A stretch of DNA of 64,000 bases from Scatomorpha sp964367935 (lineage in GTDB: Bacteria; Bacillota; Clostridia; Oscillospirales; Oscillospiraceae). The stretch lies in the NCBI GenBank assembly GCA_964367935.1, contig CAYIYZ010000001.1, forward strand, positions 186,001-250,000, given 5' to 3'. Of this stretch, positions 17,925 to 26,085 are shown piece after piece. The notes below the pieces were generated by a model that was not told the origin of the DNA, did no database searches, and worked only from the letters and a program-made list of their open reading frames with translations. Both the position numbers and the translations under genes were made by a program. Each line of letters starts with the position of its first letter. Position 1 is the stretch's first letter.

Positions 17925-19346
17925 TCACTCCCCAAGTATCGGACTGCCTTCCAAAGCCCATGTATTGCATCCCGTAATAAGCACCTCGCAAAAACTGCCG
18001 ACTAAATCAGCATCGCCCTTCAAGCGTACAAGTCGTCCGCCGTTCGTACGTGCATTTAGGTTAAATTCTCCCTTATCATCAGCGGCGTCCACAAGCACCC
18101 TCATGCGCTTACCCACATAGGCGGCATGTATCTCTGCGGATATGGCGTTCGCTGTTTTGACCAGCCTGTCAAAGCGTTCCTGCTTTTCTTCCTTCGGCGT
18201 GTTATCGAGCATGTCAAAGGCAGGCGTGCCACGCCTCGGCGAGAATATAAACGTGAACATAGCGTCATAACGCACTTTTTCTATGAGACTTATCGTCTCG
18301 TCGAAATCCTCTGCGGTCTCGCCGGGAAATCCGACTATTATATCCGTACTGATAACCAAGTCGGGCATGTGCACACGTGCCGACTCTATGAGTTTTAGGT
18401 AGTCCTCACGATTGTAGTACCTGTTCATCGCCTTGAGCACCTTCGTCGAGCCCGACTGCACGGGTAGGTGCAGTTGCTTTGCGCATTTATCGCACTGCGC
18501 CATGGTGATAAACAGTTCCTCCGTAGCGTCTCGTGGGTGACTGGTCATAAATCGAATGAGAAAATCGCCCTCAAGAGCATTAATACGACGTAGTAGCTCA
18601 GAGAAGTTAACCCCCTCGTCCGAGTCACGTCCGTAGGAGTTTACGTTCTGCCCGAGCAGTGTAATGTCCCTGACGCCCTCGGCTATGAGCTTTCTTGCAT
18701 CGTTTAGGATATCCTCGACACGGCGTGAGCGTTCACGCCCACGCACATGCGGTACTATACAGTAGGTGCAGAAGTTGTTACAGCCGTACATAACGGACAG
18801 CCACGCCTTAGCGCCGCCCTCACGGTGTAGGGGTATGCCCTCAGCGAGCACTCCCTCGCCCGGTGATGTCTCAAACACTCGCACTCGCTCCTTGCGCACT
18901 TTACGGTAGAGTTCCGGAAAACGCCAAACCTCATGCGGACCGAACACCAAGTCCACGACCCTAAAAGATTTTTTTAGCTTCTCCGACATGTGCTCCTGCT
19001 GAACCATACAGCCGCAGACTGCGACAACAAGCTTAGGGTTACGCGCTTTCTTGTGCACAAGTGCTCCGACGTTACCTAAGACACGCATCTCTGCGCCTTC
19101 ACGGATGGCGCAGGTATTGACGATGATAAGTTCCGCCTTATCCTCGTCTTCCGTGATGGAAAAGCCCATCTCACGTAGAAAGCCACGCAGTTTCTCGCTG
19201 TCCGCCTCGTTTTGTTGACAACCGTAGGTATCCACGAGTGCATAGCGTGTTTCTGCACTGTCTGAATATTCATTTTTAATGTCTGCGCAGATGGCGAGTT
19301 GCTCATCTATGCGCTCTTTGTCGATATAAGGTGCCTTGTATGCCAT
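17925..19346 (-). CDS. miaB: tRNA-2-methylthio-N6-dimethylallyladenosine synthase
   Basis: Radical-SAM methylthiotransferase of 473 aa that turns i6A37 into ms2i6A37 in tRNAs reading UNN codons. Seen: N-terminal UPF0004 domain with YGCQQNEADSE and two further cysteines (NTCAIR, VCGCM) for the auxiliary cluster, the radical-SAM triad in YGCNNFCTYCIVPHVRGRE, and a C-terminal TRAM RNA-binding domain. Its substrate tRNA is made by MiaA, encoded at 21.5 kb. It is first in the minus-strand operon, divergent from mutL. Confidence 0.96.
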   Translation of the reverse strand: MAYKAPYIDKERIDEQLAICADIKNEYSDSAETRYALVDTYGCQQNEADSEKLRGFLREMGFSITEDEDKAELIIVNTCAIREGAEMRVLGNVGALVHKKARNPKLVVAVCGCMVQQEHMSEKLKKSFRVVDLVFGPHEVWRFPELYRKVRKERVRVFETSPGEGVLAEGIPLHREGGAKAWLSVMYGCNNFCTYCIVPHVRGRERSRRVEDILNDARKLIAEGVRDITLLGQNVNSYGRDSDEGVNFSELLRRINALEGDFLIRFMTSHPRDATEELFITMAQCDKCAKQLHLPVQSGSTKVLKAMNRYYNREDYLKLIESARVHMPDLVISTDIIVGFPGETAEDFDETISLIEKVRYDAMFTFIFSPRRGTPAFDMLDNTPKEEKQERFDRLVKTANAISAEIHAAYVGKRMRVLVDAADDKGEFNLNARTNGGRLVRLKGDADLVGSFCEVLITGCNTWALEGSPILGE

Positions 19347-19397
19347 ATTAACTTCCCTTTAAATTTAATAATATCTCTACATATTAACATTTAATAC

Positions 19398-19426
19398 TGG
19401 AAAATACAATTAAAATATAATATAAT
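19398..19426 (+). promoter_or_regulatory. Candidate mutL promoter in divergent miaB/mutL region
   Basis: TGGAAA (19398-19403), 17 bp, TATAAT (19421-19426) points toward mutL. The whole 150-bp gap is A+T-rich and must also hold the miaB promoter on the other strand, for which several TATATT/TATTAT boxes exist but none stands out. Confidence 0.45.
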
Positions 19427-19496
19427 GATAGATGTCTGTGACAAAAATTGTAATAGAAATCTGTTTTCGTCAGACAAAAAGATGAGGGGCGTGTAA

Positions 19497-21410
19497 ATGT
19501 CTAAAATTAATATATTATCGCCGTATATGGCGGACTTAATAGCGGCGGGTGAGGTCGTAGAGCGACCCGCCTCCGTGGTAAAGGAACTGATGGAGAATGC
19601 GATAGACGCAGACGCACGCAATATAGTCGTGGAGATACGTGGCGGCGGCATAGCCTTAATCCGTGTCACGGACGACGGGCACGGCATGGCGCCGGAGGAC
19701 GCCGGCGTGGCATTTTTGCGTCATGCGACTAGCAAGGTGGAAAACGAGCAGGACTTGGAGTCAATAAGCAGTCTGGGCTTTCGTGGTGAGGCTTTAGCCG
19801 CCATATCGGGTGTGTCACGCATAGAGCTTTTCACCCGTGAGGAGGGCGAAGAGCTGGGCACCTACGTGAGCGTGGACTCGGGCGATATTCAGGAGATGGA
19901 CAGGCGTGGCGGAGCTAAGGGCACGAGCATGAGCGTCCGTGACCTCTTTTTCAATACGCCGGCACGCCTGAAGTTTATGAAGACGGACAGGGCGGAGAGT
20001 GCCGCTTGTGTTGCTATAGCCTTACGTTGTGCGATGGCGCACCCCGAGATATCCGTGCGAGTTATAAAAGACGGTAAGGAAGAATTTTTCACACCCGGCG
20101 ACAGTGACCTCAAAAGCACGATTTACAGTCTCTTGGGTCGTGAGTTTGCCTCGGGGCTCTTGGAGTGTGGAGCGGATCCGGACGAGAAGGTCAGAGCTGT
20201 GGGTTATGTGTCCTCACCGACGGCGGCGAGAGGTAACAGGTCTATGCAGTACTTTTACTGTAACGGCAGGTATATAAAATCCAATCTCATGCAAGCGGCT
20301 TTGGAGCAGGCGTATAAGAATACGACACTTTCAGGGCGTTTCCCCTCCTGTGTCATAAAGCTGAGTGTACCTGTGCACGAGGTTGATGTTAACGTACATC
20401 CGACTAAAACCGAGGTGCGCTTTGCATATGAAAAAGCGGTGTTTGAGGCTGTGTACTACTCCGTTTTGGGCGCTTTGGAGCGGGGCGGCTATGTCGTGCC
20501 CATGCACGAGAAGCTTGCGCAGCTTGAGGCAGAGTCTCACAAGCCTGTGGCTTATGAAAGCAGTCCCTTGCAGCCTATGACTTACCGTGCACTCGAGCCT
20601 ACGGGCGAGGGCATACGTGAACAGCGCCCCATAGTTGGCGCTGCGCTACATTACCGTTCATCCGAACAAAAAAGTGAGCTGAGCAAAAGTGCAATGTCAC
20701 AGATCGCCTTGGAGCAGGCTGCGACCTTGTATGCGCAAAATGCGAAAGCAGAGGCTTTGCCGTCAGTCAAGGCGTTGCCCTATGACGGCACGAGGCGAGT
20801 ATTAGATGCCACGGTCGCAGAGCAAGCGGAGGAGATCTGCGGTATGGCGCCGCCGAGTGCAAAAGTTGTGGGTGAGGTTATGGGTCTCTATATAATAGCC
20901 GAGCTCGGCGACACTATGGCGGTCATAGATAAACATGCGGCGCATGAACGACTGCTTTACGATAAGATAAAATCTCAAAACGGCACGTTCATGTCACAGA
21001 CTTTGTTAGACCCTGTGTTTGTGACGGTGGGCGCTGAGGCGACGGAACTTCTCACAGCGGAGCGCAAACTGCTTTCAAAGGTCGGTTTCGAGCTAGAGGC
21101 ATACGGCGACACAACGGTGGCGGTACGAGCTGCGCCCTCGGGCATGGCTCATGGTGAGATAGCGCCCTGTGTCGAGGAATTTGCGACGGTTTTGTTGTCG
21201 GGCGGCACATCTCTGCGCTCACGAGAGGAGCTTTTTAACAGCGTGTCGTGCAAGGCGGCTGTCAAGGGCGGGTACCGCTCGGAGCTCCGTGAGCTTGAGG
21301 TGCTTGCGGCGGCTGTGTGTGCCGGCAAGGTCATACATTGTCCGCACGGACGGCCTGTAGCTTGGCGCATGTCACGAGCGGAGCTTGATAAACGATTTGA
21401 CAGAGCGTAG
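19497..21410 (+). CDS. mutL: DNA mismatch repair protein MutL
   Basis: GHKL ATPase of 637 aa that couples MutS to strand removal. The N-terminus has IAAGEVVERPASVVKELMENA, DDGHGM, SLGFRGEAL and TSMSV..LFFNTPAR. The C-terminal region carries an endonuclease-type site, with DKHAAHERLLYD in place of DQHA(X)2E(X)4E, plus SCKAAVKGG and CPHGRP, so it is probably a nicking MutL as in non-E. coli bacteria. The Q-to-K and final E-to-D changes are unusual. ATG 19497 follows GAGGGG. It heads mutL-miaA-hfq. Confidence 0.96.
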   Translation: MSKINILSPYMADLIAAGEVVERPASVVKELMENAIDADARNIVVEIRGGGIALIRVTDDGHGMAPEDAGVAFLRHATSKVENEQDLESISSLGFRGEALAAISGVSRIELFTREEGEELGTYVSVDSGDIQEMDRRGGAKGTSMSVRDLFFNTPARLKFMKTDRAESAACVAIALRCAMAHPEISVRVIKDGKEEFFTPGDSDLKSTIYSLLGREFASGLLECGADPDEKVRAVGYVSSPTAARGNRSMQYFYCNGRYIKSNLMQAALEQAYKNTTLSGRFPSCVIKLSVPVHEVDVNVHPTKTEVRFAYEKAVFEAVYYSVLGALERGGYVVPMHEKLAQLEAESHKPVAYESSPLQPMTYRALEPTGEGIREQRPIVGAALHYRSSEQKSELSKSAMSQIALEQAATLYAQNAKAEALPSVKALPYDGTRRVLDATVAEQAEEICGMAPPSAKVVGEVMGLYIIAELGDTMAVIDKHAAHERLLYDKIKSQNGTFMSQTLLDPVFVTVGAEATELLTAERKLLSKVGFELEAYGDTTVAVRAAPSGMAHGEIAPCVEEFATVLLSGGTSLRSREELFNSVSCKAAVKGGYRSELRELEVLAAAVCAGKVIHCPHGRPVAWRMSRAELDKRFDRA

Positions 21411-21485
21411 GGGCATAAGAGTGCTCCAAAATGTTTAAAAATCAGTGAAATTTTAATTTCGCCTTCGGTGGCGTTTGGAGGTAAT

Positions 21486-22436
21486 ATGCAAAGCATAATA
21501 ACGTTAAGCGGTCCCACGGCATCGGGCAAGACAGGTTTGGCTATAGCTTTGGCGAAACTCTATAATGGTGAGGTCGTCTCTGCCGACTCCATGCAGGTAT
21601 ATCGTGGCATGGACATAGGGACGGCAAAGCCCGACATGCAAGAGCGTGAGGGCGTAGTGCATCATATGATAGATATAGTCGAGCCGAGCGAGCGCTACAG
21701 CGTGTCACGCTATGCGACCGATGCGGCGGCTGTGTGTGCGGATATAGCGTCGAGGGGTAAGCTCGCCATAGTGGCGGGCGGCACAGGCCTTTATATAGAC
21801 TCACTTGTAAACATCAAGCATTTTGAGTTAGACGGCAGCTTAGACGACGGCACGGCACGCGCGGAGTTAAACGCACGTTACGATGAGATAGGCGGTGAAG
21901 CTTTGCTCACGGAGCTGTCACAGCTCGACCCCGAGCGTGCGGCACGTTTACATGCAGCCGATAAAAAGCGCATAGTACGAGCGTATGAGGTCATTTTGTT
22001 GACGGGCAAGAGCATAACGGAGCATGAGCGTGAGGGTAAACTTCTGCCGCCACGCTATAAAGTCTGCGCTTTGGCGCTCGACTATATGGAAAGGTCGGAC
22101 TTGTACGAGCGTATAGATTTACGGGTCGATATAATGCGAGAGCTCGGCTTGACGGAGGAAGTACGGTCGCTCGTGGAGAGCGGCGCCTTACCGCAAGACA
22201 GTACGGCTATGCAGGCCATAGGCTATAAAGAGCCGGCGGCGGCTTTGCGTGGTGAGTGCAGTATGGACGAGGCGTATGAGACGATAAAGCGTGAGACACG
22301 TCGGTACGCAAAGCGTCAGCTCACGTGGTTGAGGGGTCGGTCTGAGGTAAATTGGATAAAGTGTGACAAGCGGACAGATTTTGAGAGTGTCCTCCAGCTT
22401 TCGACGAAATTCATCGAGGGTAGCGGTATATTATAG
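21486..22436 (+). CDS. miaA: tRNA dimethylallyltransferase
   Basis: Adds an isopentenyl group from DMAPP to A37 of tRNAs; its product is the substrate of MiaB. It is 316 aa. Seen: P-loop SGPTASGKTGLA, DSMQVYRGMDIGTAKP (tRNA/DMAPP site), AGGTGLYI, and RYAKRQLTWLRG near the C-terminus. ATG 21486 is taken because GGAGGT is directly upstream, although the frame is open to a GTG at 21468. It sits 75 nt after mutL, in the classic mutL-miaA-hfq order. Confidence 0.96.
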   Translation: MQSIITLSGPTASGKTGLAIALAKLYNGEVVSADSMQVYRGMDIGTAKPDMQEREGVVHHMIDIVEPSERYSVSRYATDAAAVCADIASRGKLAIVAGGTGLYIDSLVNIKHFELDGSLDDGTARAELNARYDEIGGEALLTELSQLDPERAARLHAADKKRIVRAYEVILLTGKSITEHEREGKLLPPRYKVCALALDYMERSDLYERIDLRVDIMRELGLTEEVRSLVESGALPQDSTAMQAIGYKEPAAALRGECSMDEAYETIKRETRRYAKRQLTWLRGRSEVNWIKCDKRTDFESVLQLSTKFIEGSGIL

Positions 22437-22533
22437 TGTGGTGTACAGGGATAAATCTTTGTACAATATCACTATTTTAACGGGCGTTGTCATGTGATAC
22501 TATGAAACGACGCTCCCTAAGGAGTTTGAAAGT

Positions 22534-22770
22534 ATGGAGAAGGGCAAGAATTTTCAGGACGCATTTTTAAACAAGGCGAGGGCGGACAAGCTAAGTGTGA
22601 CGGTGTTTTTAATGAACGGTTTCCAGTTACGAGGTACGATACGAGGTTTTGATAACTTCGTGGTGATGCTCGACACCGAGGGCAAGCAACAAATGATATA
22701 CAAACATGCGATATCGACGATAGTACCGCCGAGGCCTGTTGAGTTTTTCGGCGAGTCGGAGAATACATAG
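22534..22770 (+). CDS. hfq: RNA chaperone Hfq
   Basis: Sm-like hexameric RNA chaperone of 78 aa. Sm1 covers about residues 9-45 (FLNKARADKLSVTVFLMNG, LRGTIRGFDNFVVML) and Sm2 contains YKHAISTI (the conserved YKHA motif). The short C-terminal tail is typical of Firmicute Hfq. ATG 22534 has AAGGAG about 12 nt upstream. It follows miaA after 97 nt. Confidence 0.97.
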   Translation: MEKGKNFQDAFLNKARADKLSVTVFLMNGFQLRGTIRGFDNFVVMLDTEGKQQMIYKHAISTIVPPRPVEFFGESENT

Positions 22771-22783
22771 GGAGGTCGAACCT

Positions 22784-23914
22784 CTGAGGCGAACGAATGC
22801 AGTAACGACAACCGCTGTCCTTGTGATATTCATTGCAATGGCAGCATATATCGCTATTTCCGTGCGTGAGATGTGGTCTATGCCGGTCACGGCGACAGTC
22901 AGTGCGGTCACGGTACGTGAGACTGTGTCTATGCAGGGCGTGTTGTTGCGTGACGAACTGATTTTATATTCAGACGGTCAATCAGCTATATCCTTGCGTA
23001 CGAGCGGCGAGAGCGTGGCACGAGGCGAGGTTCTGGCGACGCTGTCGCAGACAGCGAATACAGATAGCAACTTCGGGCAGACGGCAACTTTAGAACTACA
23101 GCTTATAAGAGCGGAAGCTTCGGAGCACTCCTCGGATTTATCCGTAGGGGTGCGCGCGAGCGTTGAGGCGCAGTCTGTGTCCGACTACCACTCTGCGATT
23201 TCGCAAAGCGATGTGCAGGCACGTCGTGAAGCGGTCGCCGTGTTGGAGGGTCTATACTTCGGCACTGAGCGTGAGACTTGGGATATTGAGCGTGAATTGG
23301 GCATGATCAGCGCAATGTCGTATATAGGCGATGAGAGCTTGCTTGCACCGGAGTCGGGCATATTCTTTCCGTATACGGATGGTTTGGAGGACGTTTATCG
23401 TCCTGAGAGCGTGTATGTCGGCTTGACGGAGGAGCTTTTGGCTCGCACAATAGATAATAGTTCACAAGCTTACGGCAAGCTCGTAGTGTCACCGCGCTGG
23501 TATCTCTTGGGTGAGCTTGAGCCTACGGTCGCAAATGGTTTGACCCTAGGTGAGACGGTGGAAGCTGATTTAGGCTCACTCGGAGTGACGGAGCTGCGAG
23601 TGGAGCAGCTTAGTTTTGAAGCAGAGGGACTTTGTGCCGTGTTGTTCTCGGGCAACTTGGGCACGAGTGAGATATTAAGTGCAAGGGAAGTCGAGGCGGA
23701 GTTGGAGACGCATTATTATTCGGGTCTGTCCGTGCCTATACGAGCGGTGCGCTTAGACGAGAGCGGTGCTAGTTATGTGTATACGGAGACGGCAGGAGTT
23801 AGAGAGAAAAAGTATGTGGAGACGATTTACGTGGGCGACGAGATGTTCGTGGTAAGTGCGAGTACGGACGAGGGCGCTTTACGTGTGGGAGATACATTGA
23901 TAGTCAGCGGATAG
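22784..23914 (+). CDS. HlyD-like membrane-anchored protein, probable CTG start
   Basis: About 376 aa. One N-terminal membrane helix (TTAVLVIFIAMAAYIAISV, about residues 8-26) is followed by an extracytoplasmic region that resembles a membrane-fusion (HlyD/biotinyl-lipoyl-like) protein: an SVARGEVLATL lipoyl-type hairpin half, an alpha-helical middle and beta-rich C-terminal part ending RVGDTLIVSG. No transporter partner is adjacent. The frame begins at TTG 22739 inside hfq, but the only strong ribosome site (AGGGAGG, 22768-22775) is 8 nt before CTG 22784; no ATG/GTG/TTG fits. Similar proteins precede yggS-sepF in Clostridia. Function uncertain, possibly envelope or division. Confidence 0.6.
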   Translation: MRRTNAVTTTAVLVIFIAMAAYIAISVREMWSMPVTATVSAVTVRETVSMQGVLLRDELILYSDGQSAISLRTSGESVARGEVLATLSQTANTDSNFGQTATLELQLIRAEASEHSSDLSVGVRASVEAQSVSDYHSAISQSDVQARREAVAVLEGLYFGTERETWDIERELGMISAMSYIGDESLLAPESGIFFPYTDGLEDVYRPESVYVGLTEELLARTIDNSSQAYGKLVVSPRWYLLGELEPTVANGLTLGETVEADLGSLGVTELRVEQLSFEAEGLCAVLFSGNLGTSEILSAREVEAELETHYYSGLSVPIRAVRLDESGASYVYTETAGVREKKYVETIYVGDEMFVVSASTDEGALRVGDTLIVSG

Positions 23915-23926
23915 GGCGGTGTTAAA

Positions 23927-24604
23927 ATGGGTATAAGAGAGAATGTAAGGGATATAAAGGCACGCATAGCAGAGGTCTCGGGTGAGGAGTCTGTAGTGCT
24001 GTTGGCGGCAACAAAGACTGTTACCTCGGCTATGGTACGTGAGGCTATAGAGGGTGGCGTGGATGCCTGTGGTGAAAATCGTGTGCAGGAACTGCTCGGC
24101 AAGTATGACGAGGGCGCATACGAGGGCGCACCGCTGCATTTTATCGGGCATTTACAGCGCAATAAGGTAAAGTATCTTGTGGGCAAGGTTAGCCTTATAG
24201 AGTCTGTGGATTCTATTGAGCTTATGCGTGTGATATCGACACGTGCACAGGGTTTGGGCTTGGTGCAGGACGTGCTTTTGGAGGTGAATATCGGCAAGGA
24301 GCAGACGAAGAGCGGCGTATTCCCCGAGCAGGTGAGTGAGATATTAGAGCAAACAGCGGCACTTGAGGGTGTAAAATTGCGTGGATTGATGACAATTCCG
24401 CCAAAAATAGGCAAAGATGACGGAAATTTGAGGTATTTTGACCGAATGCGTGAGCTTTTTATTGACAATAGGTCGAAAAAATATCATAATATCTGCATGG
24501 ACTTTTTATCTATGGGTATGAGTAGTGATTATGATGAGGCCGTAAGGGCAGGGGCTAACATAGTTCGTGTGGGCTCTGCCATATTCGGGCAGCGGAGGAA
24601 CTAA
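23927..24604 (+). CDS. YggS/YlmE-family PLP homeostasis protein
   Basis: Pyridoxal-phosphate-binding TIM-barrel protein of 225 aa, the bacterial relative of human PLPBP, which keeps PLP and amino/keto-acid pools balanced. Seen: LLAATKTV with the PLP-binding lysine, GENRVQEL, HFIGHLQRNK, LLEVNIGKEQTKSG, GLMTIPP and SMGMSSDY, RVGSAIFG (phosphate cup). The stop overlaps the sepF ATG (TAATG), matching the ylmE-sepF order of Gram-positive division clusters. Confidence 0.93.
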   Translation: MGIRENVRDIKARIAEVSGEESVVLLAATKTVTSAMVREAIEGGVDACGENRVQELLGKYDEGAYEGAPLHFIGHLQRNKVKYLVGKVSLIESVDSIELMRVISTRAQGLGLVQDVLLEVNIGKEQTKSGVFPEQVSEILEQTAALEGVKLRGLMTIPPKIGKDDGNLRYFDRMRELFIDNRSKKYHNICMDFLSMGMSSDYDEAVRAGANIVRVGSAIFGQRRN

Positions 24605-25242
24605 TGGGATTTTTTGACGGTATACGGAGGCTGACACAGCCTTTTGATGAGGAAAGCTTTTACGAAGACGATGAGTTTTCGGGCGTAGCTCCTCAGGAGG
24701 ACATAGAGGACGATTTTTCAGACGCTCCGTACTATGACACCGCACAATCGAATAGGAACGCATATTTGGGCAGTACTAAGTCTGCGCCTAAGCGTGGCGG
24801 TTTACCACGTCGCGAGAAGCAACCCAGTACTCGCAGGCAGCCGGTCGACTATAAGGAGCATGACTTCTCCGAGCGTGACTTTGAAGAGCCGCGCAGTCGC
24901 CAGAGTGACAGGCGTGAGCGTTACAATGAGGGCGATGACTTTTCCTACAATGCGGAGACAGCTCCGAATGCGATACATTTGGCGAAGCCTACAAAGTTTT
25001 CAGACGGTGCGGCTATAGTGGACGAACTACGTCAGCGTAAGATAGTGATGTTAAATGTCAGCGAGATGTCGAGGGACGATGCGAACAGGATAAGCGACTA
25101 TTTAAGGGGCGCGTCCTATGCTTTGGGCTGTGCGGCAAAGACGTTTTCACCGGGGGTGCTCATAATATCGCCCAAGGGTGTGGACATAGACGATAATCTA
25201 CCACGAGGCATGGCGGAAGCGATGCAGAGCAGGGAGTATTAG
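24604..25242 (+). CDS. sepF: Cell division protein SepF
   Basis: Membrane-anchoring and bundling partner of FtsZ. It is 212 aa. The N-terminal amphipathic helix (MGFFDGIRRLTQ) is followed by a long charged, low-complexity linker (about 20-125, many R/D/E/S) and a C-terminal SepF core (about 130-210: KPTKFSDGAAIVDELRQRK, GASYALGC, FLISP-like VLIISPKGV). The linker is longer than in B. subtilis SepF (about 150 aa in total). It overlaps yggS by 1 nt and is followed by an unusual structured element before divIVA. Confidence 0.93.
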   Translation: MGFFDGIRRLTQPFDEESFYEDDEFSGVAPQEDIEDDFSDAPYYDTAQSNRNAYLGSTKSAPKRGGLPRREKQPSTRRQPVDYKEHDFSERDFEEPRSRQSDRRERYNEGDDFSYNAETAPNAIHLAKPTKFSDGAAIVDELRQRKIVMLNVSEMSRDDANRISDYLRGASYALGCAAKTFSPGVLIISPKGVDIDDNLPRGMAEAMQSREY

Positions 25243-25256
25243 GCTGTATATTGAGC

Positions 25257-25350
25257 TTGTCAAAAGGGGCGTGTGTACGCTGAAGATACTTTGCAAGCTA
25301 TAAAGCCGAGAACTCTTTTTGGCGGAAGACCTGTTTTCCGCCAGACTAAA
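25257..25350 (+). other. Unidentified structured element, copy 1 (sepF-divIVA gap)
   Basis: About 95 nt that closely match 31672-31763. Shared blocks are GGGGCGTGT, GAAGATACTTTGC, AAGCCGAGAACTC (GCCGAGAACTC here after AAA) and the hairpin GGCGGAA..CCTGTTTTCCGCCAGA. A possible outer stem is AAAAGGG (25262-25268) with CTCTTTT (25313-25319). It is followed 26 nt later by the divIVA ATG. I do not recognise it as a known riboswitch class. It could be an RNA leader or a dispersed repeat. Confidence 0.55.
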
Positions 25351-25375
25351 TATATGAGACGGGAAGTGAGATAAC

Positions 25376-26023
25376 ATGACGTCACAAGATGTAAGGCAGA
25401 AGACCTTTGAGAAAGCGGTGTTCGGCGGCTACGATATGGGTGCAGTAGACGATTTCATGGATGCGGTAGCGTCTGAGATCGAGGATGTGGAAGCGAAGTA
25501 CGAGTCAGCTCGCAAGAAGGTCGGCGAGTTGGAGGCTAAGCTAAAGATAGTCGTGGCGAGCTTAAAGGAATACGGTGACATGAAGGCAAACGACGAGGCT
25601 ATGCGCAAGGCATTGGTTTCGGCGCAGATGCTGAGTGCGCAGATAGAGAAGGATGCAAAGGAAAAGGCAGAGAAACTTCTTTCCGATGCGGAGGCGAGTG
25701 CACGTGAGAAGATCAGTGCATATAAGCGTGAGATAGAGGGCGAACAGGATAAGCTTATGGCTGCGAAGGCGGAGACGGCAAAGTACTTCGAGCAGCAGCG
25801 CACGCTTTGCAATCGTCAGCTTGACTTTTTGGATAAGGTAGCAAACATGGCAACCGTCGGCTCTATTGAGGAGACGGTTATTGACGATGCGGTCAGGAGC
25901 ATAGAGTCTTCGGTATCACGAATACCGAACGAGCCCGAGATTAACATACACATAGGGCAAGCCCCGAGCGCTGACTCTACTCAAGCCATAGACCCGGAGG
26001 GTCTGAATCGTTTATTTGAGTAA
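25376..26023 (+). CDS. divIVA: DivIVA-domain protein
   Basis: Coiled-coil polar/septal scaffold of 215 aa. The N-terminal membrane-curvature domain has FEKAVFGGYDMGAVDDFMDAV (family pattern F...RGYD..EVD.FL). Residues about 30-160 are a long coiled coil (K/E/A-rich), and the tail (about 170-215) is low complexity. It lies between sepF and ileS, the conserved Gram-positive order, but with its own upstream structured element and a terminator after it, so it may be a separate transcription unit. Confidence 0.93.
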   Translation: MTSQDVRQKTFEKAVFGGYDMGAVDDFMDAVASEIEDVEAKYESARKKVGELEAKLKIVVASLKEYGDMKANDEAMRKALVSAQMLSAQIEKDAKEKAEKLLSDAEASAREKISAYKREIEGEQDKLMAAKAETAKYFEQQRTLCNRQLDFLDKVANMATVGSIEETVIDDAVRSIESSVSRIPNEPEINIHIGQAPSADSTQAIDPEGLNRLFE

Positions 26024-26028
26024 ATCAG

Positions 26029-26063
26029 ACGGGGCTGTGCTAAATATGCGCAGCCCCGTTTTG
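26029..26063 (+). terminator. Terminator after divIVA
   Basis: Stem ACGGGGCTG/CAGCCCCGT (26029-26037 with 26051-26059), extended inward by T-G, G-C and C-G pairs, followed by a short T run. It lies between divIVA and ileS. Confidence 0.7.
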
Positions 26064-26085
26064 AAGTATAAAGGAGAAGATATAA

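Noticed and set aside
26024..26085. T-box leader before ileS
   Set aside because: Only 62 nt are available, filled by the divIVA terminator; no T-box sequence is present.
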